Part shown: positions 7,176 through 15,219 of the stretch, piece by piece
Layout of the letters: every line of letters begins with the position of its first letter
Position numbering within the stretch: position 1 is the first letter of the stretch
Assembly: GCA_905210545.1 (NCBI GenBank)
Contig: CAJLXC010000007.1
Coordinates: 1-33,849, forward strand
Reading direction: 5' to 3'
Length of the DNA: 33,849 nucleotides
Origin: an uncultured Eubacteriales bacterium
GTDB lineage: Bacteria > Bacillota > Clostridia > Christensenellales > Borkfalkiaceae
Translations under genes and position numbers: made by a program
Notes under the pieces: generated by a model
Told to the model about the DNA's origin: nothing
Seen by the model: the letters and a program-made list of their open reading frames with translations, nothing else
Database searches by the model: none

Positions 7176-8217
7176 TTTTGATTATTATTTACCGACGGAG
7201 CTTATCGCTCAGACGCCCGTAGAACCGCGCGACGCTTCCAGACTGCTCGTATACGATAAAAGCACGGGAGAAACGTTCCATAAGCATTTTTACGACCTTG
7301 CCGATATGTTAAAGGCGGGCGACGTGCTTGTGAGAAACAATACCAAGGTTTTGCCCGCGCGTATGTTCGGATATACCGAGAACGGCGGCAAAGTAGAAAT
7401 ACTGCTTCTTAAAAGGTTTAACCTTAACGAATGGGAAGTTCTGGTAAAACCCGGCAAAAAAGCGAGAAAGGGCGCGGTTCTCACCGTTTCCGAAGAGCTT
7501 AAAGCGGAAGTTATCGATATTTATCCCGATGCGGGCAGCCGCCGCGTGAGGTTTACTTACGACGGCGTGTTCGAAGACGTTATTTCGCGCGTAGGAGAAA
7601 TGCCGCTCCCCCCGTATATAACGGAAAAGCTCAAGGATCAGTCGCGCTATCAGACGGTTTACGCGAAGGAAGACGGTTCTGCCGCCGCGCCGACCGCAGG
7701 CTTGCATTTCACCGAAGAACTGCTCGATAAAATCAGAGCCAAGGGCGTTGAAATCGTAGATGTGCTTTTGCACGTGGGTCTCGGCACGTTCAGACCGGTT
7801 AAAGCGGAAGACGTAACCGAGCATCACATGCATTCCGAATATTACGAAGTGTCGGAAGAAGCCGCCGAACGCATCAACCTCGCCAAAAAAGAAGGGCGGC
7901 GCGTCATTGCCGTAGGCACTACCGCGGTAAGAACGCTCGAAAGCGCGGCGGACGAGAACGGTTTTGTCAGAGCGCAGAAGAACAATACGGAAATTTTCAT
8001 TTATCCGCCCTATAAATTCAAATGCGTAGACGCGCTGATAACTAATTTTCATCTTCCCAAATCCACTCTCGTCATGCTCGTTGCGTCTTTGACGGGCAGA
8101 GAAAAGATATTAGAGCTTTATAATCTTGCGGTGAAAGAAAAATACAGATTTTTTTCTTTCGGCGACGCGATGTTTATCGCAGACGGGATTTACGGCGACG
8201 AAAAAAAGAATAAATAA
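7162..8217 (+). CDS. queA: S-adenosylmethionine:tRNA ribosyltransferase-isomerase QueA
   Basis: QueA transfers and isomerises the ribose of SAM onto preQ1-tRNA to give epoxyqueuosine, the step after Tgt. The 351-residue protein has the usual start SDFDYYLPTELIAQTP, the NNTKVLPARM motif, and the family signature YQTVYAKEDGSAAAPTAGLH with FRPVKAEDVTEHHMHSE after it. It begins inside the last codons of ruvB; the ribosome-binding site is poor, so coupling to ruvB translation is likely. Confidence 0.97.
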   Translation: MKTSDFDYYLPTELIAQTPVEPRDASRLLVYDKSTGETFHKHFYDLADMLKAGDVLVRNNTKVLPARMFGYTENGGKVEILLLKRFNLNEWEVLVKPGKKARKGAVLTVSEELKAEVIDIYPDAGSRRVRFTYDGVFEDVISRVGEMPLPPYITEKLKDQSRYQTVYAKEDGSAAAPTAGLHFTEELLDKIRAKGVEIVDVLLHVGLGTFRPVKAEDVTEHHMHSEYYEVSEEAAERINLAKKEGRRVIAVGTTAVRTLESAADENGFVRAQKNNTEIFIYPPYKFKCVDALITNFHLPKSTLVMLVASLTGREKILELYNLAVKEKYRFFSFGDAMFIADGIYGDEKKNK

Positions 8218-8239
8218 TCGCCGTAAAAAGCTTACGGCG
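8218..8239 (+). other. Hairpin between queA and tgt
   Basis: A perfect 9-bp stem (TCGCCGTAA with TTACGGCGA, loop AAAGC) follows the queA stop. It lacks a T tract, so I read it as an mRNA processing or stability hairpin within the operon rather than a terminator. Confidence 0.5.
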
Positions 8240-8259
8240 AAATTACGTAAAAATCATAT

Positions 8260-9402
8260 ATGGAAAAATTCTGTTACGAAACGATAAAACAAGATAAAAG
8301 AACGGGCGCGAGAGCGGGCATTCTGCATACGCCGCACGGCGATATTCTTACGCCTACGTATATGCCCGTCGGCACGCAGGCTACGGTTAAAGGCGTTATG
8401 CCGAGAGATTTAAAAGAAGCGCAGTCGCAGATTATTCTCGCAAACACGTATCATCTGCACATGCGTCCCGGCGACGAAACCGTTAAAAAAGCCGGCGGAC
8501 TTCATAAATTTATGGCGTGGGACAGACCTATCCTTACCGACAGCGGCGGCTTTCAAGTTTTTTCCCTTGCAAAGCTTAATAAAATAACCGACGAGGGCGT
8601 TTATTTCAACTCTCATATAGACGGCAGCCTGCACTTTTTCACGCCCGAAAAGGCGATGGAAATAGAAAACAATCTCGGCGCGGATATTATGATGGCGTTT
8701 GACGAATGCTCGCCTTACGGCTCGTCTTACGAGGAATCCAAAAAAGCGATGGAAAGAACGCTTAAATGGCTTGACCGTTGCTATAATTATCACAAAAACG
8801 ATAATCAGGCGCTTTTTCCCATAGTGCAGGGGAATATGTTTAAGGATTTGAGACTTGAGAGCCTTAAATCGACGTTGCCTTACGTCAGGTACGGGGTGGG
8901 CATAGGCGGACTTTCCGTCGGAGAACCCAAAAAGCTTATGTACGAGATTATGGACGAAATGTTGCCGTATTACCCCGTAACCGTACCGAGATACCTTATG
9001 GGCGTCGGCAGTCCCGATTGCCTTGTAGAAGGCGTTCGCCGCGGCATAGATATGTTCGATTGCGTGCTTGCGACCAGAATAGGAAGAAACGGCACGGCGC
9101 TTACTTCTTCGGGCAAAGTGGTGGTGAGAAACGGCGCGTATAAAGAAGATTTTTCCGTTCTCGACGAAGAATGCGATTGTTACGCGTGCAGAAATTATAC
9201 CAAAGCTTATTTAAGGCACACCATAAACGCGGGCGAAATGATGGGCGGCATGATGATAAGCCTGCATAACATAACGTATTTAAACAAGCTTATGCGCGAT
9301 ATAAGAAACGCGATTTTAGAAGACTCTTTTACCGAATTCGCCAAAGAGTTCTACGAAAAAACGGGCAAAACTTATCCCGACCCCGCGCAGTTCGGCTGTT
9401 GA
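8260..9402 (+). CDS. tgt: tRNA-guanine (preQ1) transglycosylase Tgt
   Basis: Tgt exchanges G34 of GUN-anticodon tRNAs for preQ1. The 380-residue protein carries the acid/base D94 in DSGGFQVFSL, the nucleophile D267 in DMFDCVLATRIGRNG, and the zinc ligands C305, C307, C310 and H336. The PTR triad common after the nucleophile is ATR here, a mild change. No Shine-Dalgarno sequence is visible before the ATG; the start was chosen by homology of the first residues. With queA it forms the queuosine section of the operon. Confidence 0.97.
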   Translation: MEKFCYETIKQDKRTGARAGILHTPHGDILTPTYMPVGTQATVKGVMPRDLKEAQSQIILANTYHLHMRPGDETVKKAGGLHKFMAWDRPILTDSGGFQVFSLAKLNKITDEGVYFNSHIDGSLHFFTPEKAMEIENNLGADIMMAFDECSPYGSSYEESKKAMERTLKWLDRCYNYHKNDNQALFPIVQGNMFKDLRLESLKSTLPYVRYGVGIGGLSVGEPKKLMYEIMDEMLPYYPVTVPRYLMGVGSPDCLVEGVRRGIDMFDCVLATRIGRNGTALTSSGKVVVRNGAYKEDFSVLDEECDCYACRNYTKAYLRHTINAGEMMGGMMISLHNITYLNKLMRDIRNAILEDSFTEFAKEFYEKTGKTYPDPAQFGC

Positions 9403-9458
9403 CGGAGTTGCCCGAAATTGACGGAATCGGTCGAAAAATTTTTAAAGCCGAAAATCGC

Positions 9459-9492
9459 TTGCGTATTTCGGCAAAATCATATAGAATATAAT
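9459..9492 (+). promoter_or_regulatory. Possible promoter of yajC
   Basis: TTGCGT (9459-9464) and TAGAAT (9482-9487) are spaced 17 bp; an overlapping TATAAT follows at 9487-9492. A 7-bp inverted repeat (GCCGAAA / TTTCGGC) surrounds the -35 region. Confidence 0.4.
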
Positions 9493-9518
9493 AGAAATAA
9501 ATATCAGGAGATTAAAAT

Positions 9519-10088
9519 ATGCTTTATAATTTGTTAGACGGCGAGCAGAAAGCAAGCCCGATGAATCTCATTCTCATCATAGTGATGGTTGTAGTTATCG
9601 TAGGATTGTTTATTTTCAGCTCCATTTCAAACAAGAAAAAACAGAAACAGGCGCAGGATATGGTCAGTTCGCTCAAAATCGGCGACAGAGTTAAAACCAT
9701 CGGCGGAATATGCGGCTTCGTCGCCGCCATCAACGACGCGGAAAATACTTTCGTTCTCGAAACCGGTTCGGACGACAACAAGTCTTACGTCAAATTCGAT
9801 AAAGGCGCGATTTATCAGACCGCTCCCGCTCAGGGCAGCGCGGTAGCCGCGACGGAAGAAAAGAAAGAAGAAAAGAAAGCGGAAGAAGTTAAACCTGCGG
9901 AAGAAGTTAAACCCGTAGAAGAGGTTAAACCCGCAGAAGAACCGGCTCCCGCTCAGGGCAGCACGGTAGCCGCGGCAGAAGAGAAGAAAGAAGAAGCTCC
10001 CGAAAAAACTGCCGAAGAACCCGCAGCGGAGAAAGCTCCCGTAAAAAAAGGAAGCCCGCGAAGAAGAAAACCGAAAATAAATAAGTAA
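9519..10088 (+). CDS. yajC: Sec translocase accessory protein YajC with long charged tail
   Basis: YajC is a small single-span protein of the SecDF-YajC complex. Here a membrane helix (NLILIIVMVVVIVGLFIFSS, about residues 16-35) is followed by the conserved KKKQKQAQDMVSSLKIGDRV and a KTIGGICGFV core. After residue ~100 comes a low-complexity tail with repeated VKPAEE and two copies of APAQGS..VAA.EEKKEE, so the protein is longer (189 residues) than the usual ~90-120. The tail ends in a basic stretch; one extra A in the A7 run at 10043-10049 would change the end to KKRKPAKKKTENK, so the last residues are uncertain. Strong AGGAGA before the ATG. Confidence 0.92.
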   Translation: MLYNLLDGEQKASPMNLILIIVMVVVIVGLFIFSSISNKKKQKQAQDMVSSLKIGDRVKTIGGICGFVAAINDAENTFVLETGSDDNKSYVKFDKGAIYQTAPAQGSAVAATEEKKEEKKAEEVKPAEEVKPVEEVKPAEEPAPAQGSTVAAAEEKKEEAPEKTAEEPAAEKAPVKKGSPRRRKPKINK

Positions 10089-10097
10089 TATAAAAAA

Positions 10098-10140
10098 CAA
10101 ACCCCGCATATCTTTATACAAAAAGACGTGCGGGGTTTTT
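10098..10140 (+). terminator. Terminator after yajC, abutting the next start codon
   Basis: AAACCCCGCA pairs with TGCGGGGTTT, with an additional inner pairing (TCTTT/AAAGA), then a T run to 10140. The next gene's ATG is at 10143, so the hairpin's 3' arm also supplies the only purine-rich stretch upstream of that start. Confidence 0.75.
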
Positions 10141-10142
10141 GT

Positions 10143-10520
10143 ATGTCCGGAAAAAGCTTTTTCATTTCCGTGCTTAAAGCGGTGTGCGTGGCGTTGTCCG
10201 CCGCGCTTGTAGGCATTCTCGTTTTTGCGTTTGTTATCAAGGTCGCTTCGCTGCCGTCGGCGGCGGTGAAAGCGGTCAATCAATTCATAAAAGTAATCGC
10301 TATTTTCTGCGGGTGCTTTTTCTGCCTTAAAGAGGATAAAGGGCTTTTTAAGGGCGCGATAACGGGCGTGGCGTTTACCTGCGTTATTTATCTTTTGTTT
10401 TTGCTGATAGACGGTTCTGCCTTAAAACTCTCGTTTTTTTGGGCGGATATGGCTTTCGGGTTAGTCGTCGGCGCGATTTCGGGTATTGTTTCCGTCAACG
10501 TCAAAGACAGGGCGAGATAA
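10143..10520 (+). CDS. YrzE/TIGR04086-like four-helix membrane protein
   Basis: The 125-residue protein is mostly hydrophobic with about four predicted membrane helices (VALSAALVGILVFAFVI, FIKVIAIFCGCFFCL, GVAFTCVIYLLFLLI, AFGLVVGAISGIVSV) and a short charged C-terminus. The position directly after tgt-yajC and the topology fit the YrzE/TIGR04086 family found there in Bacillota; its function is unknown. I chose ATG 10143 over an in-frame GTG at 10128, which lies inside the terminator hairpin. No clear ribosome-binding site outside that hairpin. Confidence 0.75.
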   Translation: MSGKSFFISVLKAVCVALSAALVGILVFAFVIKVASLPSAAVKAVNQFIKVIAIFCGCFFCLKEDKGLFKGAITGVAFTCVIYLLFLLIDGSALKLSFFWADMAFGLVVGAISGIVSVNVKDRAR

Positions 10521-10560
10521 GCGTTTATTCCGATTTAAGCGGGTGAAAAAACCATAAAAA

Positions 10561-10600
10561 AGCCGCAAAAAAACTACCGTTTTTTTGCGGCTGCATTTTT
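10561..10600. terminator. Two-way terminator between YrzE-like gene and spoVG
   Basis: A perfect 13-bp stem (AGCCGC plus A7, pairing with T7 plus GCGGCT; loop CTACCG) separates convergent genes. T or A tracts lie on both sides. Confidence 0.85.
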
Positions 10601-10663
10601 ACGTTTCGATATGGGCGGCTGTCTTAATAAAGGAGTCGCTTTTCTGTTATGCGAAAAACGAAG

Positions 10664-10936
10664 TTATTCCTGTGCGCGCGCTTTCTCTTCTTCAAAAGCG
10701 GAGAGAACGGATTTTATTATCTCTTCTCTCGTTTCGGTTTTTATGGGGTGCGCAACGTCTTTATATTCGCCGTCCGCGGTCTTTCTGCTCGGCATGGCTA
10801 TAAAACAGCCTTCGTTGCCTTCTATGACCTTTATGTCGTGTACGACGAAGCAGTCGTCGAACGTAACTGAAGCGACGGCTTTAAGCTTGCTGTCCTCTTT
10901 TTTAACCATACGCACTCTTACGTCCGTAATTCTCAT
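10664..10936 (-). CDS. spoVG: Regulator SpoVG
   Basis: A 90-residue SpoVG protein, a small nucleic-acid-binding regulator linked in Bacillota to septation, sporulation and surface/virulence gene expression. The whole family pattern is present: MRITDVRVRMV, LKAVASVTFDDCFVVHDIKV, GCFIAMPSRK, and AHPIKTETREEI. It is a single-gene unit with its own promoter, divergent from murC. Its presence does not prove that the organism sporulates. Confidence 0.96.
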   Translation of the reverse strand: MRITDVRVRMVKKEDSKLKAVASVTFDDCFVVHDIKVIEGNEGCFIAMPSRKTADGEYKDVAHPIKTETREEIIKSVLSAFEEEKARAQE

Positions 10937-10968
10937 ATCGTTTTACCATCCTCATCTTTATTATTAAC

Positions 10969-10997
10969 ATTTTACCATAAGAAAAAGACTATTTCAA
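10969..10997 (-). promoter_or_regulatory. Promoter of spoVG
   Basis: Read on the minus strand, TTGAAA (plus 10992-10997) and TAAAAT (plus 10969-10974) are spaced by 17 bp, a sigma-A-like promoter. I see no clear sigma-H pattern. Confidence 0.65.
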
Positions 10998-11019
10998 CGA
11001 TTTTTTAAAAATAATCGTT
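10996..11019. promoter_or_regulatory. Inverted repeat upstream of spoVG
   Basis: AACGATT and AATCGTT form 7-bp arms around a 10-bp A/T spacer. The left arm touches the spoVG -35 box, so this may be a regulator site for the spoVG-murC gap. The binder is unknown. Confidence 0.35.
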
Positions 11020-11133
11020 AAAAACGACAAAAATTTTTAAATTTTCGGGGTAATTTCGGTTAAAAATTTTATTTTTATCCGATTTCTCGGAATATAACGC
11101 TTAAATCAAAGCGTTTCGTCATATATATAGCGT

Positions 11134-12489
11134 ATGGAAAATTTTAAATTGACTGATTATCTCTCGGTGCATTTTATCGGAATAGGTGGCGTATCTATGA
11201 GCGCGCTCGCAAAATACTGTTTGTCGCAAGGCTATATCGTCAGCGGCAGCGACAGAACGCCTTCGCCCGAAACGGAAGAATTGAAAAAACTCGGCGCGAC
11301 CGTTTTTTACGGGCATTCCGCCAAAAACGTGAACGGTGCGGGGCTTGCGGTGTATACTTCCGCTCTCTCCGAGGACAATCCCGAGCTTGTCGCCGCAAAA
11401 AAGAAGGGAATACCCGTGATTAAAAGAAGCTTTCTGCTCGGCAGTATTCTCAAAAAATATAAAAAATCCATAGCGGTGTCGGGCAGTCACGGCAAAACCA
11501 CCGTTACGGCTATGCTGACCGACATTTTCGTGAAAAACGAATCCGATCCCGCGGCGTTTATCGGCGGCGACTATCCGCCCGTCGGAAACTTCCGATTAGG
11601 AAGCGGGGACGTCGCCGTTGCCGAAGCCTGCGAGTATAAAAAGAACTTTCTCGATATAAAGCCTTACGCCGCGGTCGTTCTCAATATAGACGACGATCAC
11701 AAAGACAGCTTTAACGGCGAGGCGGACGAAATCGCGGCTTTTTCGTCGTTTATAGGCAATTCGCTCGCCGTGATAAACGCGGACGATAAAAACGCGGCAA
11801 AGCTCTTTAATTCCGCGACGGTGAACTTCGGTATCGATTCTCCCGCATCGTATACGGCAAGGCGATTAAGCGAAGAAAAAGGGTTTTATTCTTTCGATTT
11901 ATATGCGTTCGGCAAAAAGCGCGGAGAAATAAAGCTTAAAATCCGCGGAAAACACAACGTTTACAACGCGCTCGCGGCGTTTGCCGCGGCGGATATCTTC
12001 GGTGTGCCGTTCGCGACGATAAAAAGCTCGCTCGAAGATTTCGGCGGAGTAAAACGCCGCAACGAGTTTCTGGGCAAAATTCGCGGCGCGGCGTGTTTTG
12101 CCGATTACGCCCACCATCCGTCGGAAATTTCCGCTCTGCTCGATTCTTATAAGGACGAGCGCGTGACGGTGGTTTTTCAGCCGCATACGTATTCGAGAAC
12201 GAAATACTTAAAAGAAGAATTCGTAAAAGCGTTGTCTGCGGCGGAGAAAGCGGTTATTTATAAAACCTATCCCGCAAGAGAGAATTACGACGAAGCCGGC
12301 GACGGAAAACGGATATACGAAGGTCTGCGAAAAGAAAAAGGGGAAGATTTTGCTTTTTACGCGGACTCGCCCGATAGTCTGTTTAAGGAGCTTTACGCCA
12401 TAACGGCAGATAGCCCCGACAACGTTTTATTGTTCGTAGGCGCGGGGGATATATACTCCGTTGCCAAAGCGTTGTGCGAAAAACGTTGA
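11134..12489 (+). CDS. murC: UDP-N-acetylmuramate-L-alanine ligase MurC
   Basis: MurC adds the first residue of the peptidoglycan stem peptide in the cytoplasm, using ATP. The 451 residues include the UDP-MurNAc-binding loop HFIGIGGVSMSALA (13-26), the ATP loop SGSHGKTT (116-123), the ADYAHHPSEI motif and the C-terminal QPHTYSRTKYL region. There is no Shine-Dalgarno sequence; TATATA repeats end four to six bases before the ATG, so the mRNA may be leaderless. The promoter assignment is weak. Confidence 0.96.
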   Translation: MENFKLTDYLSVHFIGIGGVSMSALAKYCLSQGYIVSGSDRTPSPETEELKKLGATVFYGHSAKNVNGAGLAVYTSALSEDNPELVAAKKKGIPVIKRSFLLGSILKKYKKSIAVSGSHGKTTVTAMLTDIFVKNESDPAAFIGGDYPPVGNFRLGSGDVAVAEACEYKKNFLDIKPYAAVVLNIDDDHKDSFNGEADEIAAFSSFIGNSLAVINADDKNAAKLFNSATVNFGIDSPASYTARRLSEEKGFYSFDLYAFGKKRGEIKLKIRGKHNVYNALAAFAAADIFGVPFATIKSSLEDFGGVKRRNEFLGKIRGAACFADYAHHPSEISALLDSYKDERVTVVFQPHTYSRTKYLKEEFVKALSAAEKAVIYKTYPARENYDEAGDGKRIYEGLRKEKGEDFAFYADSPDSLFKELYAITADSPDNVLLFVGAGDIYSVAKALCEKR

Positions 12490-12528
12490 AAAATTTTGTC
12501 GAAAGTGTGAAAAAAGGGGTTAAAACGG

Positions 12529-12557
12529 TTGCAATAAATTTCTTTTTGATATATTAT
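12529..12557 (+). promoter_or_regulatory. Promoter of ldh
   Basis: TTGCAA (12529-12534) and TATTAT (12552-12557) are 17 bp apart, about 40 bases before the ldh start. Confidence 0.6.
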
Positions 12558-12595
12558 AAAGATAATCAAATTTATAATAGGAGAGATTTGGCAAT

Positions 12596-13558
12596 ATGGT
12601 ACAGAAAAGAAGAAAAATTGCTATTCTCGGAACGGGCAACGTAGGCGCGACTATCGCTTATACGCTCACTCTTTCGGGATTGTGTTCGGAAATACTCTTA
12701 GTAGATATCAATAAAGAAAAGGCTGCGGGAGAAGCTCTCGACCTCGCTCAGTGCGCGGCTTGCACGCCTTCCGTAAAAGTATGGAGCGGAGAATATGCGG
12801 ACGTTAAAGGCTCGGACGTGGTTATCGTTACTTTCGGCGTCGGCAGAAAGCCCGGTCAGTCCAGACTCGACCTCGCTAAAATCAACGTGGGAATTTTGCA
12901 GAGCGTTATGCCCGACGTCGCCAAAATCGCGCCGGACGCGCTTTACGTTATCGTAAGCAACCCCGTAGACGTTCTCACTTACGCTACTCTTAAATGCACG
13001 AACCTTTCGCCCGAACAGGTTATCGGAACGGGTACGCTTCTCGATTCCAACAGACTCGCGAAATTCGTTGCGGATTATTGCAAAGTAGATACTTCCAACG
13101 TCAACGCGTTCGTTATCGGCGAACACGGAGACGCTTGTATGGCTCCTTACAGCTTATGCACCGTTTCGGGTTATCCCGTAAAAGAATACTGCAAAAAGTT
13201 TATGGGCGTTTCCGAAGAAAAGGTTGACGAAGAACTCAAAAACCTTTATGCGGAAATGGTGGCTTCCGGCGCGCAGGTAATAAAAGCCAAGGGCGCGACG
13301 TTCTATGCGATAGCGGCTTCCGTCGTTAAGCTCGTAAAAGCGTTGCTTGCGGATACGCACACGCTCCTTCCGCTTTCTACCGTGCTCCACGGCGAATACG
13401 GTGCGAACGACCTTTGCATGGGCGTTCCTTGTATCGTAGGCGGTTCGGGTCTCGAAAAGGTAGTAGAGCTTCCCGTAACGGCAGAAGAGAAGGCTGTTCT
13501 GGACGAGAAGGTCGCTTCGCTCAACGCGACTTACGACACGCTCGGCATCAGAAAATAA
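12596..13558 (+). CDS. ldh: L-lactate dehydrogenase
   Basis: NAD-dependent reduction of pyruvate to L-lactate, regenerating NAD+ in fermentation. The 320-residue protein has the Rossmann motif GTGNVGAT (12-19), the specificity loop GRKPGQSR with Q88 (Gln marks lactate rather than malate dehydrogenase), R90, the LDSNR substrate arginine R153 and the catalytic H177 in GEHGD. AGGAGAG precedes the ATG. It has its own promoter; a riboswitch-controlled permease follows, so partial readthrough into that leader is possible. Confidence 0.95.
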   Translation: MVQKRRKIAILGTGNVGATIAYTLTLSGLCSEILLVDINKEKAAGEALDLAQCAACTPSVKVWSGEYADVKGSDVVIVTFGVGRKPGQSRLDLAKINVGILQSVMPDVAKIAPDALYVIVSNPVDVLTYATLKCTNLSPEQVIGTGTLLDSNRLAKFVADYCKVDTSNVNAFVIGEHGDACMAPYSLCTVSGYPVKEYCKKFMGVSEEKVDEELKNLYAEMVASGAQVIKAKGATFYAIAASVVKLVKALLADTHTLLPLSTVLHGEYGANDLCMGVPCIVGGSGLEKVVELPVTAEEKAVLDEKVASLNATYDTLGIRK

Positions 13559-13592
13559 TTTCTTCGCGAAACGCAATTCAATATCCTTTGAC

Positions 13593-13700
13593 GAAAGGGA
13601 GTAGTTTGCGCCGTAAAAGGCGCGCGCGTCGTCGCCATAACGGGCTTTTATCTGCTCCGGCGGCGCGGATCGTAAATTAAACGATTATAACGAGACTTTC
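13593..13700 (+). ncRNA. Predicted yybP-ykoY (Mn2+-sensing) riboswitch
   Basis: The layout matches the yybP-ykoY aptamer. P1 is GAAAG (13593-13597) pairing with CTTTC (13696-13700). Directly inside it are the hallmark GGAGTAG (13598-13604) on the 5' side and CGAGA (13691-13695) on the 3' side. Then P2 GCGCC/GGCGC (13608-13623), P3 CGTCG/CGGCG (13627-13662) with a bulge TCGCCATAAC and a small apical stem, and P4 ATCGT/ACGAT (13669-13685). Length about 108 nt, as usual. The 3' strand of P1 is also the 5' part of a terminator, so ligand binding should prevent termination. Identified by eye from remembered family features, so a covariance-model search is needed. Confidence 0.75.
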
Positions 13701-13735
13701 ACCGTGTTTTGCGGTGTAAGTCTCGTTTCCGTTTT
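13690..13735 (+). terminator. Riboswitch expression platform: terminator overlapping P1
   Basis: ACGAGACT (13690-13697) pairs with AGTCTCGT (13719-13726), with an inner TCACCG/CGGTG pairing, followed by TTTCCGTTTT. Bases 13691-13700 are shared with the aptamer's 3' strand, so aptamer and terminator exclude each other: an ON switch at high metal. Confidence 0.8.
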
Positions 13736-13766
13736 GAACGATTACATTATTCGGAGAGTATAAAAA

Positions 13767-15053
13767 ATGAAAATTTTTATTTTATGCGTGTTTATCCTGA
13801 CTTACGCGCTTATCGTGGCGTTGCCTAAGTTCAAAACGATAATAACGGGAGTTTCGGCTGTCGTTTGCGGCGCGGGCTGCCTTATAGCGGGGTCTATAAC
13901 GTTTAAAGAGTTGTTTCTCGCGATAGATTTCAACGTGGTGCTGATGCTTCTCGGCATTATGATAACGGTGGGGATTTTTTCCGATTCCGGTATGCCGAAC
14001 AAGCTCGCGGACAAGCTGGTTGCAAAAATACCGAGTTCGCTTGCCGCGTTCATTATATTATCGGTTTTAAGCGGTTTCGTGTCGGCGTTTATAGACAACG
14101 TTGCAACCGTGCTTATGATTGCGCCTATAGGTCTTGCCGTCGCCAAAAAGGCGGAAGTTTCGCCCGTTCCCGTAATCATTTCAATCGCGGTTTCGTCTAA
14201 TCTTCAGGGCGCGGCGACGCTCGTCGGGGATACCACGTCTATAATGCTCGGCAGCTACGCAGATATGAGCTTTACGGACTTCTTCTTTCTCGACGGAAAG
14301 CTTTCCATTTTCTGGGCGGTAGAGTTAGGCGCGCTTCTTACCATACCCGTTCTTATGTTTATTTTCAGAAAGGACAATAAAAAAATCCGACTTGCCGAAG
14401 AGAATATACAGGTTAAATCGATATTTCCTACGGTGCTGCTGCTTTTAAACATCGCGCTTCTTATAGGGTTTTCGTTTATTCCGAACAAAATAGAAACGAC
14501 AAACGGAATAACCTGCGTTGCCATCGCCGCCGCGGGGCTGGTCTGGTACGTTATAAAAAACAAAGGCGCAACGCGAAAAATGCTTGCGGAATCCGTAGAT
14601 TACGCAACGGTGCTGTTTCTCGTATTCCTGTTCCTTATCGTCGCCACGGTAGAAAAGGTGGGCATTATTGCGGATATAAGCGAAATGTTTATTAAAATCG
14701 GCGCAGGCAACGTGTTTCTTTTATATACGCTTATTGTTTTCGGCTCGGTGCTGTTCTCCGCTGTGATAGACAATATTCCTTTCGTTGCGACTATGTTGCC
14801 CGTTATAGAGGGGCTTGCCGCGGGTTTGTCTGACGTTTCTCCTTATCTGCTGTATTTCGGTCTGTTATGCGGTGCGACGCTCGGCGGAAATCTTACGCCG
14901 GTCGGCGCGTCTGCCAACGTGGTGGGCATAGGCGTGCTGCAGAAAGAGGGGTACACCGTGAAAAATTCCGATTTCTTCAAAATAGGAATCCCTTTCACTC
15001 TCGTCGCGGTGCTCGGAGGTTACGCGCTCGTCTGGCTCGTATGGGGCATATAA
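13767..15053 (+). CDS. ArsB/NhaD-type (ion transporter superfamily) permease, probably metal-regulated
   Basis: A 428-residue integral membrane protein with about 11 helices and the two-fold repeat of the ArsB/NhaD/SLC13 superfamily. Each half has a re-entrant-like motif: SAFIDNVATVLMIAPI (near residues 108-123) and SAVIDNIPFVATMLPV (near 331-346), each followed by a Gly/Asn-rich segment (NLQGAATLVGDTTS and GATLGGNLTPVGASANVVG). Family members export arsenite, exchange Na+/H+ or carry anions, so substrate cannot be read from homology. The Mn2+-type riboswitch in the leader suggests a role in manganese export or tolerance (inference). GGAGAG precedes the ATG; a terminator follows. Confidence 0.85.
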   Translation: MKIFILCVFILTYALIVALPKFKTIITGVSAVVCGAGCLIAGSITFKELFLAIDFNVVLMLLGIMITVGIFSDSGMPNKLADKLVAKIPSSLAAFIILSVLSGFVSAFIDNVATVLMIAPIGLAVAKKAEVSPVPVIISIAVSSNLQGAATLVGDTTSIMLGSYADMSFTDFFFLDGKLSIFWAVELGALLTIPVLMFIFRKDNKKIRLAEENIQVKSIFPTVLLLLNIALLIGFSFIPNKIETTNGITCVAIAAAGLVWYVIKNKGATRKMLAESVDYATVLFLVFLFLIVATVEKVGIIADISEMFIKIGAGNVFLLYTLIVFGSVLFSAVIDNIPFVATMLPVIEGLAAGLSDVSPYLLYFGLLCGATLGGNLTPVGASANVVGIGVLQKEGYTVKNSDFFKIGIPFTLVAVLGGYALVWLVWGI

Positions 15054-15066
15054 AAACAAAACGGAT

Positions 15067-15111
15067 AACGCCCTTGCGGAAAACTCATTGTTTTCAGCAA
15101 GGGCGTTTTTA
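15067..15111 (+). terminator. Terminator of the permease gene
   Basis: AACGCCCTTGC (15067-15077) pairs with GCAAGGGCGTT (15097-15107), with an inner GAAAAC/GTTTTC pairing, then five T. Confidence 0.85.
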
Positions 15112-15165
15112 TGTTAAAAACGGTTGTTAAATCGTATTAAAAAAGTCGCTTCGAATTAAAAAAAG

Positions 15166-15191
15166 GATAAAAAAACGGGCAGAATCGCCCG
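15166..15191 (-). terminator. Terminator of the asd-dapA-dapB-yggS-sepF operon
   Basis: On the minus strand CGGGC-GATTCT-GCCCG (plus 15176-15191) is followed by a T run, just downstream of the sepF stop. Confidence 0.75.
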
Positions 15192-15219
15192 CAAACGGTA
15201 ATTTTCATTTTATGCGCCG

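Noticed and set aside
12495..12530. Possible Rex operator upstream of ldh (GTGTGAA ... TTAAAAC)
   Set aside because: Only loosely similar to the TTGTTAA-N4-TTAACAA pattern I know and not symmetric; not enough to claim.
13600..13670. Fluoride riboswitch as alternative reading of the permease leader
   Set aside because: CGCCATAAC is slightly reminiscent, but the GATGG and CTGATGAC motifs of that class are missing, while the yybP-ykoY layout fits throughout.
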